Origin: Nanobdellota archaeon
GTDB lineage: Archaea > Nanobdellota > Nanobdellia > PEZQ01
Direction: 5' to 3'
Length of the DNA: 54,318 nt
Assembly: GCA_018220985.1 (NCBI GenBank)
Contig: JAAOXS010000002.1
Location: forward strand, 1 to 54,318
Below the pieces are notes generated by a model. The model had not been told where the DNA came from. It searched no databases and saw nothing but the letters and a program-made list of their open reading frames with translations. Every line of letters starts with the position of its first letter. Position 1 is the stretch's first letter. Of this stretch, positions 1-8,452 are shown piece by piece. A program made the translations under genes and the position numbers.

Positions 1-1
1 C

Positions 2-502
2 CATTATGGTGATCTGGGTGTTGTTCTAAAAGAAAATATGGATGACCTGAAGTTCAAACAGATAACCGAATTGACAGTTAAAGAGATAAATGATTCACCA
101 ATTAGAAGTTTTAAAATATTGCCTGGAACAAAATTCGGTTTATTTGAAATTCATCCGACAGGTATTTTTCCAACAAGTAGTTCTATTCTTGACAGGAAAT
201 CATTTCTAAACAGATTACAAACTAAGATAAAAGAAAAAATTAGTTTGAATCAAAGAGAAGACGGGCATGTTAACATTTTGATAGTCAAGGCTAATCACTG
301 GACTTTACATAATTATTCTATGATTGGTGGACTTGCTGACTACGAATTTGAAGAAATTGAACCAATCGTTAACTCAACACTTAGTGAGAATACTCCTTCT
401 AAGAATTTATCGGCTATTATACTCTTTGAAGGTGACTTGGGTAGACGAAGAATTATTAAAAATTCAGAAACGGAAGTGCCCTTACCTAATGGAATTTTCT
501 GA
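2..502 (+). CDS. Hypothetical protein, 5' end outside window
   Basis: The frame is open to the left edge: twelve sense codons precede the first ATG at 38, so the protein very probably starts before the window. The visible part is about 166 residues, mixed alpha/beta, with no membrane segment and no Cys cluster. The C-terminal third (a hydrophobic SAIILFE strand, then GRRRII and a PLP motif) has the look of a compact enzymatic or nuclease-like fold, but I do not recognise the family. It ends 187 bases before the likely start of the next gene on the same strand and shares no obvious operon with it. Confidence 0.6.
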   Translation, partial: HYGDLGVVLKENMDDLKFKQITELTVKEINDSPIRSFKILPGTKFGLFEIHPTGIFPTSSSILDRKSFLNRLQTKIKEKISLNQREDGHVNILIVKANHWTLHNYSMIGGLADYEFEEIEPIVNSTLSENTPSKNLSAIILFEGDLGRRRIIKNSETEVPLPNGIF

Positions 503-689
503 TCAGACTTGTTTATTATTTGGTATTTTAATCCCGAATTTCTCACACATTCTCAGTAGGAATTCATAATCTTTTTTGCCTTGCACGTAAATGATTGTGT
601 TCTATTTTGAGTTACAGAACATGTTTTGGATAACAATATTGTTGTTGTAGATGTTGTTACGAGATTTAGAAAAGTTTTTTAGTCTTGTT

Positions 690-1973
690 ATGTATTATTT
701 TTTTGTGAAATACTTTGCTTTAGTCGTTTTTTTACTGATTTTGTTAAGCGGTTGTGTTACTCAGTCTGACAAAAAAGTCAATGATTCATCTCTGATTACT
801 GGTGAAGTAGTTTATTCAGAAACTAGGGGTGATGATATACAAGCCAGTGAGAGATCCTGTTTAGACGTTGATAACTCAGAAAAGTGTTTCTATGAATTAG
901 CTGTAACTAGCGAAAACGTTTCTTATTGCGATTCTGCAGGAATATACAAGAATCAATGCTTGAATGAATACAATTTTTTGATAGCTATAAAAAACAAAGA
1001 TTCAAATTATTGTAGTGAAATTGACGATTCAGTAACTGATTATTCAATGTCTTTGAAAAACCAAAATAAAGGAAATGTATGGCACACAACTTTATCAGGA
1101 ACGGGTGGTAGTCCTGGACAATTATTTACTGTTAGTGGTATGTCATTTAAAATTGTTAATTACGATTTGGACACGAATACTGCAACTTTATTAGAAACAG
1201 AAAAAGGAATAACCTACTTCATAAGTGAAGATTACACGCAGATTGATTCTATAAAACTAAAATTAGATATGATCATGGCAGTAGGAGATATTTATCTTCT
1301 TAATTTTGAAATAAATGAAACAATAGTAACTAATGATTTTCCTAAATATTGTTTAAATTCAGTAAACAACTCAGGTAATTTAGAAGATTCTGAAACATAT
1401 AATCTTAAAGAGTATAAAATAAATTATTTAGCAAATTTTACGCAATACTATTTTGATCCTAATTTTTGGAATGATGTTTTCAACTTACAATCATGTGAAA
1501 TTCGAATGGAAAATGGTGAGAAAAAAGTTTTTGAATCAACCAATCTTCAGGAGGGTTGTAATTTCGCTGTTTCAGTGTTGAATAGTGATATTAACAGTTG
1601 TTCTAGGATTTCGAATTGTGATAGGGTATGTTATTTATTGATAGGAATTAGAGATAATAATACTGATTATTGCGATCAACTTAAGACATTACCTTGGAAG
1701 TCATGCATGTACAATCGAATATCTGATGATTACGCAACTTGTATGAACATTATTGCTGTTAATACTGCAAATTTAAGTTTATGTTCCGAAGGGTATGATA
1801 ATTGTGAATCAATAGTAATATCTTCAAACCCTGCTAAATACCAAACACTATGTCTACAAGCAAAAGATGAGAACAACTGTTATTATAATACTGCAATTAA
1901 TTTAGGGGATATTTCCATTTGTGAATTTGCTGGAAAGATGAAGATATCATGCTTAGAAAAAATCAATAAATGA
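690..1973 (+). CDS. Cys-repeat lipoprotein
   Basis: Predicted secreted, membrane-anchored protein of 427 residues. I prefer the ATG at 690 over the in-frame ATG at 651 because it puts a short hydrophobic signal (residues about 3-20) directly before a lipobox LLSGC with the lipidated Cys at residue 22. The mature protein carries repeated units in which Cys, a YxxA/Y-L-x-x-I hydrophobic patch, Asp and a second Cys recur about every 12-15 residues, once near residues 55-110 and again over the last 130 residues. The region between them, residues about 115-260, is non-repetitive and beta-rich. Regularly spaced Cys pairs suggest disulphides in an extracytoplasmic solenoid. Function unknown; a surface or cell-contact role is inference. 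Confidence 0.7.
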   Translation: MYYFFVKYFALVVFLLILLSGCVTQSDKKVNDSSLITGEVVYSETRGDDIQASERSCLDVDNSEKCFYELAVTSENVSYCDSAGIYKNQCLNEYNFLIAIKNKDSNYCSEIDDSVTDYSMSLKNQNKGNVWHTTLSGTGGSPGQLFTVSGMSFKIVNYDLDTNTATLLETEKGITYFISEDYTQIDSIKLKLDMIMAVGDIYLLNFEINETIVTNDFPKYCLNSVNNSGNLEDSETYNLKEYKINYLANFTQYYFDPNFWNDVFNLQSCEIRMENGEKKVFESTNLQEGCNFAVSVLNSDINSCSRISNCDRVCYLLIGIRDNNTDYCDQLKTLPWKSCMYNRISDDYATCMNIIAVNTANLSLCSEGYDNCESIVISSNPAKYQTLCLQAKDENNCYYNTAINLGDISICEFAGKMKISCLEKINK

Positions 1974-2017
1974 TTAAGAAGAAATATTTCCCTTTAATTC
2001 TTTAAAATAATTTTTTA

Positions 2018-2593
2018 TTATTCTTTTGATAACTCTTCTAATTTTGATTTGTGCAGGCTTTCAAAAAAGTTAGCAAAATTTGTTATTGCAAAGTCTTGAT
2101 TTTCAAGAAATGGTTTATAACTGTTTATATTAAAATTCATGTTTACGTTTTCATAAAGCATTTTGATTGTTTTAAGAGCAATTTCATAAATTTTTCCTTC
2201 ATCATTGCTAGCAAGTTTTGTTGCTTCCAATTCCATTGATAATGGTGGCATTAGTACTTCAAAAATTTTTTTTAATTTTTCTTTTTGTTTAGGGGTTTTT
2301 TCAGGTTCTTTTATGTAATCTAGTATGCCACTAATACCAAGAAACAGATAAGGATCATCTTTTTGCAGGCGAGTTAATATGTTTCCATTTTCAGCCAGTT
2401 CTTTATATGTTTTTAAAAAAGTTGTTTCTTTTAAAATTATTGAAGCTAAATAATCTTCTCCATTTACTTCAATAATGTAAGTTCCTAATTCTTTATCTGC
2501 TATAACATTTGTTCCATCCACAGTCCCAACTAATCCGTTTGATGAAGGTGGTATTTTAGCGGTTACCATAACTAAATTAAAAATGTATTCCAT
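2018..2593 (-). CDS. Hypothetical protein, helical C-terminal half
   Basis: A 191-residue protein that I do not recognise. Residues about 1-50 are beta-rich with Gly/Asp turns. The rest is predicted helical and acidic/basic, with an internal KTPKQKEKLKK linker and no Cys, signal peptide or transmembrane segment. It is transcribed away from the lipoprotein gene (convergent, 44 bases apart) and lies just downstream of the cation antiporter gene on the same strand, so co-transcription with that gene is possible. Codon use is like the neighbouring genes. Confidence 0.55.
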   Translation of the reverse strand: MEYIFNLVMVTAKIPPSSNGLVGTVDGTNVIADKELGTYIIEVNGEDYLASIILKETTFLKTYKELAENGNILTRLQKDDPYLFLGISGILDYIKEPEKTPKQKEKLKKIFEVLMPPLSMELEATKLASNDEGKIYEIALKTIKMLYENVNMNFNINSYKPFLENQDFAITNFANFFESLHKSKLEELSKE

Positions 2594-2620
2594 TTTTAAA
2601 ATTAACTATTAACTAAAAAT

Positions 2621-3568
2621 TCAAGAACTTGTGATTATTTTTATTCCAAAATAAGAAAAATAAATTATTAGAATAGCAATTGATTCTTTTCTCTCAATTT
2701 TCCTACCACTCTTAAAAAAGAACAGAACTACTCCAGAAATCAAAAATAAGAAAACCATGTCAAACAATAAAACACCACTAACAATTAAAGGAGCTATAAA
2801 CGCGCCAATACTTGGTGTGAGCAATAAATCCAGTATATTACTTCCTATTAAGTTACCAACCGCAAGCGAACCAACTTTTTTCTTAACAGCAGATATGGAC
2901 GTTACTATTTCAGGCAAGCTCGTGCCAACACCAACAATGAGTATTCCAACTAATGATTGTTCAACCCCAAAATTTTTGCTTAAAATTAGTGCATTAGAAA
3001 CTGTCAACTCTGAAGATAATATTAATATGAACAATCCAACGATTAAAGAGGTTAATGTCCACAAAACTTTTTTATTAACTGGCTTATCAATTTTTTCTTG
3101 AAAGCGCTCTTTTTTGAAAAGATAAAACATGTACGCGAAAAAAATGATTCCTAAAAAAACACCTTCAACACGAGTTATTTCACCATTCAAACTAACAACT
3201 AACAACAATACAGTTGCCAGCAACATCATTAAACCATCCCTATTCAATTGTTTCTTAGTTATGCTTAACGCACCGAACAGTCCTGCTAAACCAACTGCTA
3301 AACTTATTTGCCCAATAGAAGTTCCTATTGTTTCACCAATTATGAGGTTGGAATTTAGCACTCCTAACAACCTGTGAGCTCCGCCAGTTACGTGAATAAA
3401 TAGTTCAGGCAAGTTAGTTCCTATTGATAGTATGACAAGTCCTACAAACGCTCTTGATAATTTATAATAACGTGAGAGTCTTAAAGAACCTTTAATTACG
3501 AGTTCAGCGCCTAACCATAATCCTGCCAATCCCAAAATTAAAAGTAGCACTTCAAGCATTTTTAACAT
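2621..3568 (-). CDS. Calcium/sodium antiporter, YrbG/NCX family
   Basis: Integral membrane cation exchanger of the CaCA superfamily, about 10 transmembrane helices, 315 residues, the usual length for prokaryotic members. The two inverted alpha repeats are visible: GTNLPELF near residue 52 and GTSLPEIVTS near residue 215, each with the Glu expected to bind the cation. The likely reaction is Ca2+ (or Na+) extrusion against Na+ or H+; specificity cannot be read from sequence. It lies 34 bases downstream of the MFS gene on the same strand, suggesting a transporter pair transcribed together. Confidence 0.9.
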   Translation of the reverse strand: MLKMLEVLLLILGLAGLWLGAELVIKGSLRLSRYYKLSRAFVGLVILSIGTNLPELFIHVTGGAHRLLGVLNSNLIIGETIGTSIGQISLAVGLAGLFGALSITKKQLNRDGLMMLLATVLLLVVSLNGEITRVEGVFLGIIFFAYMFYLFKKERFQEKIDKPVNKKVLWTLTSLIVGLFILILSSELTVSNALILSKNFGVEQSLVGILIVGVGTSLPEIVTSISAVKKKVGSLAVGNLIGSNILDLLLTPSIGAFIAPLIVSGVLLFDMVFLFLISGVVLFFFKSGRKIERKESIAILIIYFSYFGIKIITSS

Positions 3569-3602
3569 TAATAAAATAGTTTTTTAGAAGCTTTAAAAAT
3601 TA

Positions 3603-4787
3603 CTAAGTTGTTTTTTTTGTTTTTTGCGGGTTAAATTTTAATTCAATTATTAGTGCTATCAGCATTAAACCACTTCCAATGAATCCGAGAATTCCAGGAT
3701 AAAAATATTGAATAACAAAACCGCCCAGTAATGGACCGATTATTTGGGATACACTGCGCATAGCATCCATCACACCCATGAATTTGCCTCTTTCACTGTC
3801 ACCTGCTTTACTGCTAACAATACTGATGAATGTCGGTTGTGTTAACCCCGCCCCAACTGAGAAAAGCATTAATGCTAAATAAATGCTTATTTGAGTTGTT
3901 GTTATTGCTATGAAAAGCATTGATATCATTGTTATTGTTATACCCGTTATCGCAAGCGTTCTTTCCTCAAACTTGTCAACGAGTTTGGAGTAAACAAGTA
4001 GTTGGAATAGTATTCTTACAAGACCTACAAGCATTAACATGAATCCAACATCTCCTGGCCCGAGATTGAATTGAGCTTCTGAAATTAGTGCGAGGCTTCC
4101 TGTTAGTGTTGAGAATGCGGTTACGAAAAAGAAGAATTCGAATAAGAAATTTTTTAGAACAGGGTGTTTTAATGCTTGTAAGAAATCTTTCAGTGGGAAG
4201 AAGTCGTTGATTTTTAGTTTAACTTTTTCTCGTTTAATCTTAGGTTCTCTTAGTATTGTGATTGTTAGAATAATTGTTAATAGTGAGAATCCAGCTGCGA
4301 GAAATGAAGGTAATGAGTAGTTAATTGTTGCGAGAAAACCTCCTAATGCTGGTCCTATAAAGAATCCAATGCCAAACACTGCGCTCATGTATCCATAATT
4401 TTTTTGCCTGTTTTTTCCAGAGCTAATATCTCCTAAGTACGCTTTTGCAAGTGTCATATTGCTTCCCAATAATCCGTCCACAACGCGTGATAATACTATC
4501 ATCCAAATAGAGTTTGCGAAGCCAAGTATTATGAATCCTATGAACGTGGAAAATTGGCTTATGATGAGTAGTGTTTTTCTACCATACCTGTCGCTGAGTT
4601 TTCCGATTATTGGTGCGCTTACGAATTGGAATACTGAAAAAACAGCTAGTATTAATCCTACTTGAAATGGTGTTGCGCCAAGGTCAAGTGCGAAAAAAGG
4701 AAGAAATGGTAGGATAAGGCTCCAACCAAGTATTTCTGTGAGCATTATTAAGTAAATAGAGATTAATTCACTTTTTTTCGTCATCAC
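3603..4787 (-). CDS. MFS efflux transporter, TetA-like
   Basis: Twelve-helix major facilitator protein of 394 residues. The loop 2-3 signature is clear (GKLSDRYGRKTLL, residues about 62-74), and an antiporter-type helix 5 segment with GIGFFIGPALGG occurs near residue 137, the motif C region typical of drug/H+ antiporters (DHA1). The substrate is unknown. It is the first gene of a minus-strand pair with the Ca/Na antiporter and is divergent from the parvulin gene, with 81 bases of AT-rich promoter DNA between them. Confidence 0.88.
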   Translation of the reverse strand: MMTKKSELISIYLIMLTEILGWSLILPFLPFFALDLGATPFQVGLILAVFSVFQFVSAPIIGKLSDRYGRKTLLIISQFSTFIGFIILGFANSIWMIVLSRVVDGLLGSNMTLAKAYLGDISSGKNRQKNYGYMSAVFGIGFFIGPALGGFLATINYSLPSFLAAGFSLLTIILTITILREPKIKREKVKLKINDFFPLKDFLQALKHPVLKNFLFEFFFFVTAFSTLTGSLALISEAQFNLGPGDVGFMLMLVGLVRILFQLLVYSKLVDKFEERTLAITGITITMISMLFIAITTTQISIYLALMLFSVGAGLTQPTFISIVSSKAGDSERGKFMGVMDAMRSVSQIIGPLLGGFVIQYFYPGILGFIGSGLMLIALIIELKFNPQKTKKTT

Positions 4788-4834
4788 TCATAACCTAATT
4801 TAATCTTTTTTATGAGTTTTGTTTTTTTGCATAA

Positions 4835-4846
4835 CATTTTTATAAT
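4835..4846 (+). promoter_or_regulatory. TATA-like promoter of parvulin gene
   Basis: A run of T followed by TTTATAAT lies about 25-32 bases upstream of the ATG at 4869, the spacing expected for an archaeal TATA box of a leaderless or nearly leaderless transcript. No Shine-Dalgarno sequence is present between it and the start, which fits. Confidence 0.45.
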
Positions 4847-4868
4847 TTAAGGTTAATATTTTCTAATC

Positions 4869-5138
4869 ATGAAAGTTAGAGCGTCTCACATTTTAGTTTC
4901 TAAACTTAGTATTGCACAGCAATTACTTGAAAAAATTAAGGGCGGTGAAGATTTTGCTACTCTTGCTTTAGAGTTTAGTGAATGTCCTTCGAAAAAGCAT
5001 GGTGGTGATTTAGGTTTTTTCACGCGAGGGCAAATGGTTAAAGAATTTGAAACAGCAACTTTTGGTTTAGGGATTGGTGAAATTTCAGAGCTTGTTAAAA
5101 CACAGTTTGGTTATCATATAATTAAGCGAACAGGATGA
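4869..5138 (+). CDS. Parvulin-type peptidyl-prolyl isomerase
   Basis: A single-domain PpiC/parvulin rotamase of 89 residues, the length of stand-alone cytoplasmic parvulins. The family hallmarks run through the whole protein: RASHILV at the N-terminus, GEDFATLALEFSECPSKKHGGDLGFF in the middle and QFGYHIIKR at the C-terminus. It catalyses cis-trans isomerisation of Xaa-Pro bonds. There is no signal peptide, so it acts in the cytoplasm. Its stop overlaps the start of the acetyltransferase gene (ATGA), indicating a two-gene operon. Confidence 0.93.
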   Translation: MKVRASHILVSKLSIAQQLLEKIKGGEDFATLALEFSECPSKKHGGDLGFFTRGQMVKEFETATFGLGIGEISELVKTQFGYHIIKRTG

Positions 5139-5560
5139 GAGAATTAACATTTGATGATTTAAATTATTGTGCGAAGCATCGTGCGAATTGTTACGGTGAG
5201 CTTTTAGAAGTTAGTGAAGAAAAGTTAAGAAAAAAGTTTTTGAAAGGTAAAATAAAATTTTTGTTGGAGGATGTTGGTTACGTAATGTTAAGGGATGATT
5301 ATGATAATCCTGCTTACGCGCATATTAGTGCAATACTCATTGAAAAAATGAAGCATGGGAAAGGTTTTGGTAGTAAAATTTTAAAACTCGCTGAAGAAAC
5401 TGCTTTAAAATCTGGTTTTGATGGAATCACTCTTTCAGTTCGTCCTGAAGGTGAAGATTTAATTCACGCTTTTTATAAAAAGAACGGTTATGAAAAAGTT
5501 AAGGAAGTTAATAACCGTGTTTATTATTTGAAAAAAATAAGAAAAAAAAGAGAAATTTAG
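5135..5560 (+). CDS. GNAT-family N-acetyltransferase
   Basis: A 141-residue GNAT enzyme. The acetyl-CoA binding motif A appears as a basic HGKGFGSKIL segment (residues about 73-82) after a beta strand, and the C-terminal FYKKNGYEKV (residues about 116-125) is the typical motif B. The substrate amine is unknown; protein N-termini, lysines or small molecules are all possible. It is translationally coupled to the parvulin gene by a 4-base overlap. Confidence 0.82.
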   Translation: MRELTFDDLNYCAKHRANCYGELLEVSEEKLRKKFLKGKIKFLLEDVGYVMLRDDYDNPAYAHISAILIEKMKHGKGFGSKILKLAEETALKSGFDGITLSVRPEGEDLIHAFYKKNGYEKVKEVNNRVYYLKKIRKKREI

Positions 5561-5815
5561 TGGAGCGTAAATATTTTTTTTGGGGCAAGATGAATTTTTG
5601 TTGTTGCGAGGAGGTTAATCCTCGCCACGTACTCGTTTTCAACCAAACCAATTATTATTTTTTTAGTATCACCTCATCGTTTTAATAAGTGTTATTCATT
5701 ACTTGTTTTTTGTTTTATAAAGCCGTTATGAAATGATAATACATTTTATTAAAACAGATGGAACGTTCATAAAACTTAAAAACAGTCAATCACGCTCTAA
5801 GAGTTATAAGATAAG
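5561..5815. other. Intergenic region with a GC-rich hairpin
   Basis: A 255-base gap between the acetyltransferase and the membrane protein. It contains a perfect 7-bp stem (GCGAGGA at 5606-5612 with TCCTCGC at 5619-5625, loop GGTTAA), which stands out in otherwise AT-rich DNA. A 31-codon reading frame starting at ATG 5590 runs through the hairpin and begins Met-Asn-Phe-Cys-Cys-Cys, but it has no ribosome binding site and I do not call it a gene. A promoter for the downstream gene probably lies around 5765-5785. Confidence 0.4.
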
Positions 5816-6430
5816 ATGGCGCCAGGATTATTACTTTCTAACATTAACAGTGCTGTTGAAGTAATGTTATTTTTGTTAACTTTTACAATGGGTGCTTACG
5901 TTTTTAGAATTCACAAGTTTACTAAGAATAGGAATCATAAACTTCTTGCAATTGCATTTATCCTAATTGGTTTATCATTCATGACTAAGGCGGGCTTGAA
6001 TTTTGCTGTGAATAATGGTTTTTTATTTGGAAATTTTTCTTTAATTACTATTATTTACGTTGCATTCATGCTTTTTGGTTATACTGTTTTAGATAAGCTT
6101 TTTTTGAATATTCGAACTTATCGAGTTTTTAGTATTCAAATAATTTTGTTTGTTCTGGCTTTGTTTCTTGTTCAACTTAGTTCGTTATGGTTTTTTGATT
6201 TAGTAAGTTTTTTATTGTTGAGTTTTCCTGTTCTGTACTTTTTTGAGAATTATAAGAAAAAAAGAACGCGTAGTTCTTTGCTGGTATTATTAGGTTTTGC
6301 TGGTGTAATGATGAGTCATGCAAGTTTTTTCTTAATTTTCGTGAATAAATCTTTATTTTTTGTAGATAACCTTATAAGGCTCGTTGCGTACGCAATATTA
6401 TTGGTACATTACGTGTTTATCAACAAGTGA
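5816..6430 (+). CDS. Six-helix membrane protein of unknown function
   Basis: A very hydrophobic 204-residue protein with about six predicted transmembrane helices and short basic loops (HKFTKNRNHK near residue 34, YKKKRTRSS near residue 145). No catalytic motif is visible. It is followed after 7 bases by a winged-helix protein on the same strand. Membrane protein plus small wHTH pairs are common in archaea and are often interpreted as a sensor with its regulator, but that role is inference here. Confidence 0.65.
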   Translation: MAPGLLLSNINSAVEVMLFLLTFTMGAYVFRIHKFTKNRNHKLLAIAFILIGLSFMTKAGLNFAVNNGFLFGNFSLITIIYVAFMLFGYTVLDKLFLNIRTYRVFSIQIILFVLALFLVQLSSLWFFDLVSFLLLSFPVLYFFENYKKKRTRSSLLVLLGFAGVMMSHASFFLIFVNKSLFFVDNLIRLVAYAILLVHYVFINK

Positions 6431-6437
6431 GAAAAAA

Positions 6438-6692
6438 ATGAGTAAAAAAAGAAATAGTCTTGAAATAATTCATGATATCTTACTTACTCTTAAGAGGAAT
6501 CCTACAATTAAAAAAACACATTTAATGTATAAAACAAATCTTACTTACGTGCGTTTAAACAAGTATTTGGATGATTTGGTTGGAAAAGAACTTGTCGCTG
6601 GTGATGAGCAAACAGTTATTACTCCTAAGGGTGAGCAGTTTCTTAAGGAAGTTCGTAAAATGCGTGAGTTCATGGATAGTTTTGGTTTGTAA
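6438..6692 (+). CDS. Winged-helix transcriptional regulator
   Basis: An 84-residue single-domain wHTH protein resembling the archaeal HTH_45 group: an N-terminal helix (SLEIIHDILLTL), the helix-turn-helix with a KKTHLMYKTNLTYVRLNKYLDDLV recognition unit, and the wing ending in TPKGEQFL. I start it at ATG 6438, eight bases after the preceding stop, instead of an upstream in-frame start inside the membrane-protein gene. It probably binds DNA as a dimer, and its coupling to the membrane protein suggests joint function. Confidence 0.78.
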   Translation: MSKKRNSLEIIHDILLTLKRNPTIKKTHLMYKTNLTYVRLNKYLDDLVGKELVAGDEQTVITPKGEQFLKEVRKMREFMDSFGL

Positions 6693-6734
6693 TACAATAA
6701 CATTTATTTTTTAATAATTCTTTTTTGATTAGTT

Positions 6735-6980
6735 ATGGTTAAAATAATTAATTTCGCTCACTTTTTTAGGGATAAGCGAAGTGTTCTTGAAGTGAATGGT
6801 GAATTGCCTTCCATAGTTAATAATTTTCCTAAGGACGGTGCTTTAATGCTTAGTATTAGTAATGAAGCAGGTGAGAGGAAAGCTTTCAAATTAACTATTG
6901 AAGAAGCAAGTCGGATGATTATATCACTTGAGTCTTTTCTTAAAAAACATGAGAGTGAGATAAGTAAGTTGTGGCATTAG
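6735..6980 (+). CDS. Small hypothetical protein
   Basis: An 81-residue soluble alpha/beta protein with no recognised family. The N-terminal half is predicted beta (VLEVNGELPSIV, GALMLSISN) and the C-terminal half a long amphipathic helix (TIEEASRMIISLESFLKKHESEI). It lies 42 bases after the wHTH gene in the same direction and could belong to that transcript. It is convergent with the methyltransferase gene, whose end is 6 bases away. Confidence 0.6.
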   Translation: MVKIINFAHFFRDKRSVLEVNGELPSIVNNFPKDGALMLSISNEAGERKAFKLTIEEASRMIISLESFLKKHESEISKLWH

Positions 6981-6986
6981 GAACGT

Positions 6987-7442
6987 TTATTTTTGAATGA
7001 AGAACCAGTCTTTTTTTCCTTCAAAAAGAGAGCCTTTCAAATCTGATTTTTTTAACATTTTTTTTATTTTTTGTTCTGTCCAGTTTCTTTTTTGAATTGA
7101 AAAAACCACTTTTCGAGCGATTCGTTTCATTTCTTTTAATGCTTTTGAAGGGTTTTTCAAGTCTTGTAATACTGTTAGGGATAGTGCTGTGTCAAATGTT
7201 TTGTTTTTGAAAGGTAAGTTATGCGCGTCTCCTAAAATTCTTTCTCCATCAAATTGTTTGAGCATTTTCCAACTATTGTCTATTCCAACTGCGTTCTCAA
7301 TTTTTTTGGTTATAATTCCTGTTCCGCAACCAATGTCTAATACTCTACCAACTAATTCGTTTTTTATGATTTCAAATTTTTCTAATTGTTCTTCGCCGTA
7401 CAATTCATTATACCCTTTTGCAATTGCGTTATAATAGTTCAT
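6987..7442 (-). CDS. Class I SAM-dependent methyltransferase
   Basis: A 151-residue Rossmann-fold methyltransferase, small for the family. Motif I is VLDIGCGTGIIT (residues about 35-46), the acidic residue after strand 2 is in GIDNS, motif II is GDAHNLPFKNKTFD and the strand 4 region is ALSLTVLQDL. The C-terminal part of the usual fold is shortened. The substrate cannot be deduced; similar archaeal proteins are annotated only generically. It is divergent from the small wHTH-like gene at 7499. Confidence 0.82.
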   Translation of the reverse strand: MNYYNAIAKGYNELYGEEQLEKFEIIKNELVGRVLDIGCGTGIITKKIENAVGIDNSWKMLKQFDGERILGDAHNLPFKNKTFDTALSLTVLQDLKNPSKALKEMKRIARKVVFSIQKRNWTEQKIKKMLKKSDLKGSLFEGKKDWFFIQK

Positions 7443-7498
7443 TATATTATTTTGGTTTGCTAAACGTTTTTATTCTTTTCCAAACTCATACTTTTTTA

Positions 7499-7738
7499 AT
7501 GATGAATCAATTACCGCGTTATTATGGTTTATTAAAAATTGTTGCGAACCCTGAATGTAAGTGTGTACTTGTTGATTTTGAAAAAATAAACCTTGAATTA
7601 AGTTATAATAATGTTTTAGAATTCGCTCAGGACGTTTCCGAATTGTCTGGTTTGGGTTTAATAAATTCGCCTTATAATTCGTATATTAAAATTACTTCAA
7701 CTGGATTATTCATTGTTGAAAAAATTTTTTATAACTGA
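7499..7738 (+). CDS. Small winged-helix-like protein
   Basis: A 79-residue protein starting at one of two adjacent ATG codons (7499 or 7502). The layout of short helices followed by a beta hairpin with TSTGLFIVEKIF at the C-terminus resembles archaeal wHTH regulators, in which the wing is followed by a T-x-x-G motif. DNA binding is plausible but not proven by motif. It sits six bases upstream of the first possible archease start on the same strand. Confidence 0.55.
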   Translation: MMNQLPRYYGLLKIVANPECKCVLVDFEKINLELSYNNVLEFAQDVSELSGLGLINSPYNSYIKITSTGLFIVEKIFYN

Positions 7739-7756
7739 ACAAACATGTTATTTATT

Positions 7757-8164
7757 ATGTACGAGCAGTTTGAACATAAGGCTGATGTTGGAGTTAGAGG
7801 TTTGGGCAGAACTGTTGAAAAATCTTTCGAGGAGTGCGCTCGAGCTATGTACGCGGTTATGACTGATTTAAGCAGTGTTAAACCAGTTAAAATTTTTAAT
7901 GTTGAATGCGGAGCGGAAAACGTGGAAGAATTATTGGTTGAGTGGTTGAATAGTTTAATAACTTTGACTGATACTCATAATTATTTTTTTTCAGAATTCA
8001 AAGTTAAAATTGAAAATAACAAATTAAATGGAAGCGTTAAAGGTGAGAAAATTAATCCTAAAAAGCACGAATTACTTACTGAAGTTAAAGCTGCTACATA
8101 CTCGCAATTAAAAGTTTTCAAAAAAGGAAAAAATTGGATTGCGCAAACAGTCGTAGATGTTTAG
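7757..8164 (+). CDS. Archease, RtcB activator
   Basis: A 135-residue archease, the protein cofactor that lets the RNA ligase RtcB turn over by promoting its guanylylation. The conserved N-terminus YEQFEHKADVGVRG and the central GAENVEELLVEWLNSLI are family hallmarks. The C-terminus has the typical VKAATYSQLKV strand. I prefer ATG 7757 over ATG 7745 because family members start just before the (Y/F)E-x-x-x-H-x-A-D motif. RtcB is encoded about 290 bases downstream on the same strand, separated by a small opposite-strand gene. Confidence 0.92.
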   Translation: MYEQFEHKADVGVRGLGRTVEKSFEECARAMYAVMTDLSSVKPVKIFNVECGAENVEELLVEWLNSLITLTDTHNYFFSEFKVKIENNKLNGSVKGEKINPKKHELLTEVKAATYSQLKVFKKGKNWIAQTVVDV

Positions 8165-8394
8165 AATGATTCTAAATCCGTCAATGCTGCTTTTAATTTT
8201 TCAGTATCTTTAGGGAGTAATATTTCTTTTAATCCTTTCGTTTCAAGATTTATGCCAGCCTCGTCAGTAATTATTGTACTATTTGAAGTATTTGTTAGTG
8301 TGTTTAGTTCATCTAATGTTTCTTTTTCCTCATTCTTTCCTTTACCTTTAATAAAATAAGGTACGTTATTCACATTCAATTCTCTGTAATTCAT
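8161..8394 (-). CDS. Small hypothetical protein between archease and rtcB
   Basis: A 77-residue acidic protein read on the minus strand, overlapping the last four bases of the archease gene. No family is recognised. It is soluble, with no Cys, and a predicted helical C-terminus (DTEKLKAALTDLES). It could be a real small gene inserted between two functionally linked genes, or a chance reading frame; the coding-like residue composition favours a gene. Confidence 0.45.
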   Translation of the reverse strand: MNYRELNVNNVPYFIKGKGKNEEKETLDELNTLTNTSNSTIITDEAGINLETKGLKEILLPKDTEKLKAALTDLESF

Positions 8395-8452
8395 ATAACT
8401 ATTATTAGTTCTGAAACATTTAAATCATTTATTAACTTGTAGTAGTATTGTT

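Noticed and set aside
5590-5685. 31-codon frame beginning Met-Asn-Phe-Cys-Cys-Cys
   Set aside because: It runs through the GC hairpin, has no ribosome binding site and ends in a low-quality hydrophobic stretch.
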